A stretch of 64,000 bases of DNA from Ornithodoros turicata (lineage: Eukaryota; Arthropoda; Arachnida; Ixodida; Argasidae). The first letter of the stretch is position 1; every line of letters starts with the position of its first letter. Of the stretch, positions 54,970 to 64,000 are shown in pieces. A program made the position numbers and the translations under genes. The notes under the pieces were generated by a model, which had not been told where the DNA came from, made no database searches, and worked only from the letters and a program-made list of their open reading frames with translations. Where the stretch lies: positions 16,064,804-16,128,803 of the forward strand of contig NC_088204.1 of assembly GCF_037126465.1 (NCBI RefSeq). Reading direction: 5' to 3'.

Positions 54970-55698
54970 AACCTTTTCAGCGACTTTCATCTTTCGTCTG
55001 ATTTGTATTCGTCGTCTTCGGTATCCACGCTTTGCCGGCAGCATACACGCAACTGTATAATGTCATTACTGTGGTGGTTGCTTCAGCTCAGTTGATCGAT
55101 CTCCAAGTCAACTGTTTTCTTTCTTTCGTTTTTTTCTCTCTCTCTGTTTGGGAACCGGTCACCTCATCCGAACTCGGATTCCGAAGACCGCTGACCGTAC
55201 AAATTTCACGTCTTTGCTAAGGGCACAGAGAGCATGGAAGTGACGAAAACTCAGCGTGGGTCTCCGTTGCTGGGGTGCGGACAAAAGTTGAGAGACTGAC
55301 CAAGGTTAGGTCAGGAGAGCCTTTTACGTATTTCACACGTTGGGGAATGGGTCAATTCATGTAGAATATGCACCCGTCGAGACTGACGAAGGTTAGGTCA
55401 AAAGAGCCTTTTACGTATTTCACACGTTTGTGAGTAGGTGGCAGGTTCACTGTGACGATTATTCCGGCGTGACGGCAGTTCCTCGTGCGAGATGCCCTGT
55501 GACGAGTTCACCTATGACCAGTTGGCCTGTGACGACCGGGCTTGTGACGAGTTCTCCTAAACCCTTTATGATGCCATTGGCATTGCTGGTTCCAGAAAGC
55601 AGCCGAAATGATAAGCGTATATACCCCTCCTGAAAAGGAAAATTTAGTGTTCGGGCGGAGAAAAATGACACAAATATGCCATCGAAATTATACGAAAA

Positions 55699-55741
<43 letters not shown>

Positions 55742-56397
55742 AACGTCCCATCTCACAAAAAGATGTGTAACTTTTGTGTCTCCTCTCGTTTCACTTCAAT
55801 TTCAAACTGCGGTGAACATCCGGTATGGGAAGAACTGACGGCGTCTGAGAAAATAAACACGTTTGATTGAAATCTAGCCATGTGCATATCTTTTCTTCTG
55901 TCGGGTGTGTTCTTGTGACTTGTGGTTGCAACTTCGGATGTGCCAGGCAGCCCTATCCGTCTGGAAAAATGTCTGACAATTAAATGTCTGCTTCCCGACG
56001 TGATTCCGCATCTGCTTACACCAACAAATATAAATAAACGATGTCAGTGGTTGTGCCAATAAATACCGAGCGATACACATCGATGAAAAACCCGCAACGC
56101 GATACCCATCCTGCCCCAAATAAAACCGAACAAAGGTGCGACGAGATTGCCTCTCGATCCAGTTAGAGGATACATAACACCCACAGTTGCGTGGCCGCAC
56201 TTTGGATCAGTATCAGCGTTACGGAAGAGAATGAGCAGGCATCCGTTGTCGCGTTGCTTGGCTGTGGGGGGCGTGAATGAAATTGAGGTGTTCGCCGTGT
56301 CAAACACAAGGTTCATATCGGTATTTAAATGCACATAGCACTTGAATGAGTGTTTGAAGAGCAACAACAGACAGAATAGCAGTGGCGGACATCAGTG
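54970..56397. other. no gene; small repeats
   Basis: A phrase with GAGCCTTTTACGTATTTCAC is duplicated at about 55300-55350 and 55385-55435. CTGTGACGAGTTC-like words recur at 55495-55560. A minus-strand open frame at 56367-56044 has no motif I know. Confidence 0.4.
55695..55743. repeat. (AAAT)n microsatellite
   Basis: About 12 uninterrupted AAAT units. Confidence 0.95.
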
Positions 56398-56418
56398 AAA
56401 AAAAAAAAAAAAAAAAAA

Positions 56419-56714
56419 CCCAGCGGCATGGCCGAGTGGGCTAAGGCGTCCGCTCGTTGGTGGTAACCAAGGTCGTGCTGTAGACTGGGAGGTGGTGGGT
56501 TCGAATCCTACCGCCGGCTGTGCTGTCTGAGGTTTTCCCTGGGTTTTCCGAAGACTTTCCAGACGAATATCGGCACAGTTCCCCCTGAAGTCGGCCCAGG
56601 ACGCACACTAATCCCCCTCTCCTTCCTGCTGTCCTCTCTCCATCTGTCCACATCTGTACGCCGCTCATAGCCACAGTTGCTTCGCGGCGCTAACACGCAA
56701 TAAAAAACAAAAAA
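56419..56714 (+). mobile_element. tRNA-derived SINE, near full length
   Basis: The head has GGCATGGCCGAGTGGGCTAA (A box) and GTGGGTTCGAATCCTACC (B box). The body has GGCTGTGCTGTCTGAGG, GGCACAGTTCCCCCTGAAG and GTCGGCCCAGGACGC. The tail ends AATAAAAAACAAAAAAAAC. A run of A precedes the head. Confidence 0.85.
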
Positions 56715-59530
56715 AACAAAACAAGGATTTTGGTTTCTGGCAGTTTTGTGCTCGTCGTTTGTTACCCTTGAGGATGACAAATGTTCCGTCGTACCCTCGA
56801 GTCTGGGTGAGCTTGCTCTCCCAACACACAGTGAAAAATAGCTGGAATTTTTCGTATGTTCTTCCATGACTCAATCTCTAAAAATGAGAACGCTGCAAGC
56901 ACTTCCATGGGTTTCCGCTGCAAGTACATGTGGGAAGGACAGCAGAAGGTACTAGGACCCATGAGGTCCTTATAGGGAAAAGCCTCAGGACGACAGTCGG
57001 CGATATTTCGAACGGAATCTGTTCTTTTGGGCCCTCTCTGGGCAGCCCCTGCTCGAAATAGCGATAGCTCTTGTCCTCACCGGTCAGGGGCGGTTCGAGA
57101 CCCTCACTTTGGTGGTAGTGGTTCCTTGTCGAAGCGCGTAGCGTAGGAGTCTAAAGTTTAACCTGATAAGAAACTCCCCATTCCTTACCTTAACAATAAA
57201 GTTGTTCGTTTTTGCACTGTGACAAGATAAGCATCGTATCTGCACATCCCACAACATTCAGGTAAACAAATTAGAACTGGTATGCTTCGCTCTTTCCCCT
57301 CTGCATGTCAAGAAACATGACTGCGTTAAAATAAAGAGTGAAAAGTTAAAAGTCCACACATGCTGCCTTCTACAAGAAAAATGCTGAAGAATTTTGGAGT
57401 TTTTCAGGACCGCAACTAGGATGAGGCGAAGTTTATTCGGCGTCGTTTACAAAACTGCAGCCTGCATATGCGGGGAAGCTGGCCAAACACACTGCTTCCA
57501 GTCCGACGCTATTCGCTTAATTGCATAGAATTTCCTGTCCCGCAGTAAGCGGAGCTGGCAAAGAGCATTTGAGTTTCACCTCAAGGTTTTTGAGGCGAGC
57601 AGGATCAGCGTCCGCTTATACTCGGTGACCGCGCTGCAAAGCCTACGTCGCGAGTATAGCGCCGAAAAAAAAAAAAAAAAAAAATCTTCAGTTTATCAAA
57701 AAAAAGAAAAAACCTTCCTGATTTTTTTCTCCAGGCATAAATGAGGAGTTATGCTACAGTTCTATGTGAAGCGTATATTTCTAGCTTGTTATCGCCATTG
57801 AAAATTTTAACCCGGATATGTGGACTTTTTAAGGAGTTCCGCGAATTTACGAATTTTTTACAACACCTAGATCGTTGAGAAAAGTGTTAATATTTTTTTA
57901 TTATAGACAACTCCTGAGGGGCTTCAGACCTGCAAAATTTCGCTTTGGTAGGTGCTGTAGCTATTTTTATAAAAAATGTCAAAATTGGGCAAATATTGAA
58001 GTGTTTCCCAGAATCCCGCAAATCTCAAGTTTTGCGGTAGACTATTGAAATTCGGTCAGTTGGTGATATTGTCCTAGAAAACACGTTTAAATTTTGGGTT
58101 TCTTCGGTGCAGCTCACAACACGCTTCCAGAGAGCAAATTTCGGAGCCCCCTAGCGTCGGAACGCGTCGCTATTTGCGATTAATATTTTGGATACGTCTA
58201 GCACCACAATGAACTGATTTTTTTCGTGAAAATCGGCGGGGGTCGAGCAGCATCGCTGGATCACTTGGCATGGAATGACCCAGTGACCCATGGAATTCAG
58301 TAGATGAATCTGTTTTGTCATGTGTTCGCGCAATTCGATCGAAAGACAGAAACATTTGAAAGATCGTGTTTATTGATGTAGATGACGCCATTTTATTTAT
58401 TTGTAGATAAATTGTAGATAAATTCATCCAAAGCTATCAGACGGAGTGCTCCTATATGTGTACATCCATGCTCATGTTGTCAACGTCAGATATGCGGTCC
58501 TTGTCACGTCACTCAGTTCAGCACAGAGAGATCACACTATTAGCCTCTGCTTGTGTGTGCCTGAAGAAGAGAGAAAACACTCGTGAGCACAAACCAAAAT
58601 CGTCTGGCAGGCCTCACTCACTATTGTCTCACTGCAAAGGATAAAATATTCACTGCACTTTGGAATTCACAAAACAGTAACTACAAGACGCAACTGGCCC
58701 AGACCAAATTTTCCGAGTCGTTACCAGTAAAACCATCCTCCATTCAACATCACAGCACCAGTGTCTGGTCGAGCCCTGTAGGGGCCCGGCCCCCCGACCC
58801 GGCTCCGGCATCGTATTGACTGTGTTCTCCGGGCCGGGCCGACAAAATACGCCGGCACCACGGGCAGGGCGGAGCCGATAAACATGTTTCCGAGGGTCTG
58901 CCTCGGCCAGGTGACGCAGCTAATTCCACTTCACGTGCTTGCGTCATTCCTGTGCATATATTTGCAAAAACAAGCATAGCACACTGCATTATGCGTATGA
59001 TTCGATCCTGTAGAAGCTTCTCAAAGCCACTACACATTGCTTCTGACTCCTCACGTATTTCACAACCACGATCGCAAAGTTTGGTGCGAGGAGTAGGGGT
59101 GTAGGAAAAATCGTCCCCGGAGAAAATGTCCCACGGAAAAAAGGTCCCCGCAAGAAAATTATCAAGAAAAGTAGTTTTCGTCAAATGGCGCTATAGCGCG
59201 TGCCCAGCTGTGGCTATCCCCCAGACATGTACAAGATACTCAAAAATGTATTTAAGATAAGATAATAAATACTAACGTTAGAATGTAATTAAGATAGAGT
59301 ATAAATACATGAAAATTAAAGTAATTAAGATAGAGTACAAAATACTTCAAAAAGTATTTGAAATACAGTTAAGATATCTTTGAGTTATCCTTGTTAAGTT
59401 AATCTTGAACTTGAACTGAATGAAGTGAATCTTGAACTTATCCTTGTTAAGTTATCCTTGAGCGCAAAAAGTCACCGGTCACTGGTCAATGCGGCAAATC
59501 GTCGCTATGTGACATGAATCACCAAAACCC
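56715..59530. other. no gene recognised
   Basis: Low-complexity runs occur (A-run near 57667). GGAAAAATCGTCCCCGGAG at about 59104 recurs inverted near 61391. AT-rich AATACTTnAAAA-like text lies at 59230-59400. No supported frame. Confidence 0.4.
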
Positions 59531-60380
59531 CAGAGCCGTGTATGCCAAAGGGAGTCTGGCCATTAATGGAACATGCCTATACCTGGAGCTCCACCCACTT
59601 TTTGAGCTCTCTGGCCAATCACTAGCCAAAATACAGTTCGCTATTAACCCCAGGCTATCCAAGCTATATATTACCTGTATTAACTGGGTGCCGACATTTT
59701 CGGGAAACTGGATTGGATTAGATTGAATAGGATATTCCCTGACGACCTAGCAACATAATGGATTTTGCGTCCACTTTTAACGGCGCCATCTGGATGGCGA
59801 GGGGCACGCCGGGAAGACGCAGAATGGCAGAAGGCAGAAGTTGCAGAAGCAGAAGTGCTTGCTAGCAGAACTGATTGGCCGGCAGAACCGCTAGTTGGAA
59901 CAGACTGCCGGTATTAACGTATTTTAACTATGAAACATAACAAGACTGAACCAAGAACGGGCAAAAGTGTGTATATGAATAAAAGTATGTCATAAAATGA
60001 AAATTTTTGGCCATTTGTAGCGTTTTTCTTGCTATTTGCCTGTGATCGCTGTCGTTACTAGGCCTAACAAGGACGACGAAACATATTATTTTCAGGTAAA
60101 CATCGACACTGGAGCGTAATTTAAAGGTGATTTGCAAGATAATTGCAACAGAATGTACACTTACGGAATAAAATTGACGTAATTTGTGAAAAAAAAAATT
60201 GTCATGACATCCTCGCTTCGCCGTTCCAAGCTACGCCGCCATTTTCGGGAAAATTTTGGTGTCATGGCGGCCCTCATAGAAAACAGCAGCCAATGAAAAA
60301 CGCTTAATTTGATTGACAGGTCGAGCCCCATTTTTAGGCTCCTCCTAATGGCCAGACTCCCTTTGGCATACACGGCACTG
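59531..60380. mobile_element. non-autonomous hAT-like element
   Basis: The ends are inverted: CAGAGCCGTGTATGCCAAAG (left) and the complement of CAGTGCCGTGTATGCCAAAG (right), continuing through GGGAGTCTGGCCATTA. The 8-bp repeat CAAAACCC flanks it exactly (59523-59530, 60381-60388). An 850-bp length, 8-bp target and CA-G starting ends fit hAT. No transposase frame inside. Confidence 0.85.
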
Positions 60381-60651
60381 CAAAACCCTGCGCACTAGCG
60401 CAAGCCGCCGCTGTGTGGCAGGAGTCATCTAAACACAAGTCCCAAAAAGATGACAAAGAGATACCACATAACTCCAACAAGTATATGTGACCCAGAACAA
60501 AGCAAAATTCTAGCAGGTCCCAGCTCGGCGAGGTCAGAATTCGGCGTCATCGCGTCAGGGTACACATAACAGAACCCTCACTGGCAGATGATTAAGACAC
60601 ACGGGGCAGGATCTTTAAATGCAGACTTCCAAGAAGGGCCAATGTCCTTTA

Positions 60652-60985
60652 CCAGCTCCGGTGGCGCAGCGGTAACGCGTGCGCTTGGAGACTGGGAAGT
60701 CCGCGGTTCGAATCCGCGGGCCGGCTGTGCCGTCTGGGGTTTTTCCTGGGTTTCCCTCAGATGTGTAATAGGCGTATGCCGGCACAGTTCCCCTGAAGTC
60801 GGCCCATGGACGCAGCTATCCTCCCCCGAGCGGATTCCGTTCGGTCTTCCACTTCACCCTTTCCTCTCCTCCTCTCCACCACCTTTCCCTTCCCGAGAAA
60901 CATGCCGCCTAATCAGGCAGGCAGACCTCTCGGGTTCCTCCCAACGACACTCCTCCTCCCCTCCCCCCCAATGTCCAGTTCAAGT
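60652..60985 (+). mobile_element. tRNA-derived SINE
   Basis: The head CCAGCTCCGGTGGCGCAGCG and the B box GCGGTTCGAATCCGCGG are followed by GGCTGTGCCGTCTGGGG, then GGCACAGTTCCCCTGAAGTC and a C-rich tail. Confidence 0.8.
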
Positions 60986-61039
60986 CCGAGGGACTCAGGA
61001 AATTTCCACTGAACAAGCAAGATAATGGAAAGACGAGAC

Positions 61040-61400
61040 ACAGCAAGTTTGAGAGGGAGATCCAAAATATGTAATTAGAGTATTGAGTATAAAATACCAT
61101 AAAATGTATTTTAAATAGAGTACAAATACACAAAACAAAAAGTATTGAGTACAGTACCAAAATACCGCAAATTGTATTTAAAATACGGTATTTTAAATAC
61201 AATACTCCAAATACGTACAAGTCTGCTATCCCCCCCTCAACCGCATGCTGAACTGTCAAAAACAAGCCTAAACTAACCTAACCTCTGAAAACTAACCTAG
61301 GATCCGGTTCTAACCTAGGTTCCCACCGGGGACGATTTCTTTGGGGACGTTTTTTCTGGGGGACATTTTTTCCGCGGACGTCTCCGGGGACGATTTTTCC
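61040..61400. repeat. AT-rich TATTGAGTA/AAATACAA repeats and GGGGAC repeats
   Basis: 61070-61220 holds degenerate units around AGTATTGAGTACA and AAAATAC. 61325-61395 holds short units of the form GGGGACGATTTTT. Confidence 0.55.
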
Positions 61401-62360
61401 GGATCTCGAGGAGCAGAGATAGGGAGAAGGAGTTTGTCGACAAGATCCTCTTGGAGGCGGCTGTGGACAAGAAGGGCTCTCAGGTTTGGAGGGCGTCTGT
61501 ATGAAATTGTCGTGTTAGTGGAGAGCTGTCCGGAACTTAAAAGACTTAATTTTTCGCATGAAGACGGCTGGATGATGGTCTACTGTTAGAGGCAATGTGG
61601 ATATTTGTTGGAGGACGCTGGGATAGGGTATAGCCGACCTGGGGGATAGCCACAACGAGCCCTCTCAGGGAGGGACAAAAGATTTCCACGCGTGAAAGGA
61701 AAAACTCCTTCATTTTGGAAAGTTTATTCAGAAAATCTGAGTCTTCACCATACAAATGCGACGCAGCCGTAAGAAAGTGGATAGGGAATAGAAAATCTTT
61801 CACGTGTCCTGGGTGGCATGAAGAGCAGGACAAGTAGTTGTGAGAGTCCGTCTCTTTGTAAAGGTGCTTGTCCGCAGTTTCGAGGGTATAACGGATATGG
61901 TGGTGGCGTCGTGCGAAGTCGTGGACGTGAATTTGATCGTCGGGTGAAAGTTAGTGAAAGTGCAGCTAAACTTTTGGAGCTCCGAAGAAGAGAGCGTGAT
62001 GGTAAAACCAAAACTGTCGTCTATATAACGTTTTGAAGAATTCCGGGTTTGGCCTATCGTCTTTGACAAAGAAGCGTTCTTCCATAAAGCCCATGAATAG
62101 GTTCGCGAAGGAAAGTCCCATTTTAGTTCCCATGGCATCACCACGTTGTTAGTTATAGAAGTTTCCGTTGAATTCAAGTGCATTGAGGGTAACTACGGTT
62201 TCGGCAAGACGAAGCACCGTGAGCGTTGGAGGAGCTAAGTTCAACCGGCGGTCCAAGAAGTGGCGAAAACCAACAACCCTTCTATGTGCGATGACCGTCG
62301 TCCATACTAAACAGAATACAATTGCCTCAGTGGTTAACGAGAGATTGCTGCTGAACAACG
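61400..62360 (-). pseudogene. Penelope-like element reverse transcriptase fragment
   Basis: On the minus strand, from about 62190, the frame reads LNALEFNGNFYN, a stop, then AMGTKMGLSFANLFMGF. A frameshift leads to RYIDDSFGF (catalytic Asp pair, about 62025), then ISVIPSKLRTSTFTK and, after another shift, SCHPGHVKDFLF near 61815. This order is characteristic of Penelope-like elements. At least one stop and two frame changes show it is dead. No GIY-YIG endonuclease is seen. Confidence 0.8.
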
Positions 62361-64000
62361 CGTCTGGTGACCAGCAATCGTCTTGGGGGATTCCGATTTG
62401 TGGCGTCCGGGGCAGTTAAGACGCATAACGCGTCCGTATATTCACCGGTGGACGCGACGAAAACGGCGGGTAGAAGTACAGCAACTCGGGGGTGCACCTT
62501 GCGGGTACACCCCACGGGTGCGCCCTGTAAAATCGAAGACGTCCGGTGCGCAACGGTGCGGTATATCGAAGGTGATGCGCCGCCAGTGCCCATCCGCCGC
62601 GCCAATGTGTTTGCGCGTGTTCATGTTTCATGAACGGGCGCATGGCAACTTTAGGTTTGTGCTCTTGTGGAGGCCACTTTTGAGACTGACCATGGCATTG
62701 CAAATACTGTTTCCGCTTGTGACAAGGGTGTGCTTGTTTTCTATTGAGAAGACTTCACATTAGCAGAAAACGAGCGCAATTTAACAAGATGGAGACAAAA
62801 AAAAACAAAAAAAAACGCTATGATTTTTTTTCTGCGAAGACTGCCTGCTGTGTGGCAGGGAGGAAGCTGGAGACGAATCCGTCTTCTATTTTGCATGACG
62901 ATTTGTCATGATGGTTTTTCATTATTCTTTCTGTAGTCCGCGTTCTCCTGCTGCGTCACAGCACGGCGATGTACAGCTCCCGTCAAAGTTAATAACACTG
63001 GGAAAAATGCGGTCCCGTTCCCGAGCGTGATTACAGCAACTCTTGGGGCCACGATGGGGCCAGGCTGGCTGGACGCCATCACGCTCCTAAATGATGCTGG
63101 ATTTTTTCGAGTGTCACAGTCAACTTTGACGGGAGCTGTACCAACTACCTCGCATTCATTCAGACTTTGGTTCCCCACTCCTCATGCTATAGTGCGAAGA
63201 AGCACGTATATTGTGAGAGAAGCACGTTCTGTGTATAAAAAGAGAAAAAAGAAAGATAAGCTGTCATCCCTCCAGGGTTATTTCAGAACTCATTCATTAT
63301 TTGCTTATCACATGGGGCTATTCTGGTTGGATAATGAGCCATAGATGCTCATGCAGTATGGCTGATTTTTCCTTGTTCGTGCCGCTATCGCAGCCGCCAC
63401 CGGTGGCGAAACCAGTATACCTCCGCCGTCGTGCACAATGCCATCGACGCACATGTCGACCTGTGCGCCGCCGCACTGCGCCGCGTCGCCGCCTTTTCTC
63501 CGCGCGCTGACGCCACCCCGCGCGCGTTCCGTGTTCCGATCGGTTCCGCTGCGGAGCGGGTAGGAAGCTCAAAGCGGTTTCGCGCACTTCTGCCGGTCTT
63601 GGCCTCGCGAGTATAGTCGGGACGTTCGCCTGGAGTTTGGCAGCGCGACACTAGCGCCGCGTTTCTCCCCTGGTGGTACGGGGAGGCAAAGTTTCAAAGT
63701 AGACTCGTCGGGCGGCAAATGTGATTACATGCGCTGTGCACGACCTTCCACCTGCTTCTGTGCAATATCTGAGAATGTACAGCCCGTGGAACGGGAAAAA
63801 TAAAAGCCTGGACCACGTTACTGTTATAATAAATCGTACTGAACTGCACAAAGAACACCGGAGCGTACCTGTATCATATCTGTTTTTCTGTTATTGTTTG
63901 CATTCAAACTCAAACTGATAGCTGTGTGATTCTGCAAGCTTATAAACTTGAGCTGTTCGGTCTTTTGTATCTGCTTCGTGCTCCACGCTCAGTTTTTTTT
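62361..64000. other. no gene recognised; GC-rich patch
   Basis: 62470-62620 and 63370-63660 are GC- and CpG-rich (GCCGCCGCACTGCGCCGC). This could be a promoter or CpG-rich exon of a gene beyond the window, but no frame is convincing. The window ends in a T run. Confidence 0.35.

Noticed and set aside
56044..56367. A 107-codon minus-strand frame with a few exon-like features
   Set aside because: There is no family resemblance and no supporting splice sites. It might be part of an unknown repeat.
63027..63344. A 105-codon frame near the right edge, and a 90-codon frame opposite to it
   Set aside because: Neither has a recognisable motif, splice context or clear start. Both strands are open, so composition is a sufficient explanation.
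63370..63660. A GC- and CpG-rich patch as a promoter
   Set aside because: Composition alone is not enough. No first exon or initiator could be linked to it, so it is only mentioned as a possibility.

Overview
The window is eukaryotic and repeat-rich. Genes are split by consensus GT-AG introns, tRNA-derived SINEs and many terminal-inverted-repeat (TIR) elements are present, and there are remnants of LINE, Penelope-like, Ty3/gypsy and PIF/Harbinger elements. Short TTAGG-like runs and the style of the SINEs suggest an arthropod, most likely an arachnid such as a tick. That placement is inference, because no taxonomic marker gene is present.

Layout. At 0.8-16 kb a dense cluster of palindromic MITEs (about 15 copies, many with a GGCGTACGCC centre and 2-bp target duplications) surrounds and fills the long first intron of a small unrecognised plus-strand gene (exons 2901-3042, 16175-16477, 17184-17629). 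A 5'-truncated LINE lies at 6.5-7.7 kb. At 19.1-21.9 kb there is a decayed PIF/Harbinger element with a plus-strand DDE transposase and a convergent minus-strand Myb/SANT-like gene. At 22.3-23.6 kb there is an internally deleted gypsy element with its LTRs. A detached granulin exon fragment lies at 24.57 kb, and a 591-bp palindromic MITE at 25.7 kb.

The dominant gene is a giant progranulin-type gene on the minus strand (27807-42744, poly(A) signal near 27645). I can read 27 coding exons: a signal-peptide exon, then 26 exons each encoding one complete or near-complete 12-cysteine granulin module. Twenty of these are nearly identical 246-bp exons separated by nearly identical 84-85-bp introns, giving a 330-bp tandem array at 30012-36527. 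All internal exons are flanked by phase-1 introns, so units can be gained, lost or skipped without a frame change, except one unit with a 2-bp deletion. Two inverted copies of a ~0.9-kb foldback-type element sit in the introns on either side of the array.

From 42.7 kb to the end I find no convincing host protein gene. The sequence holds TIR elements with readable target duplications (44447-45074, 48524-49889, 52320-52965, 59531-60380), duplicated minisatellite blocks (45.7-47.6 kb), LINE and Penelope-like fragments, SINEs, microsatellites and one tRNA-like cloverleaf (54897-54969).
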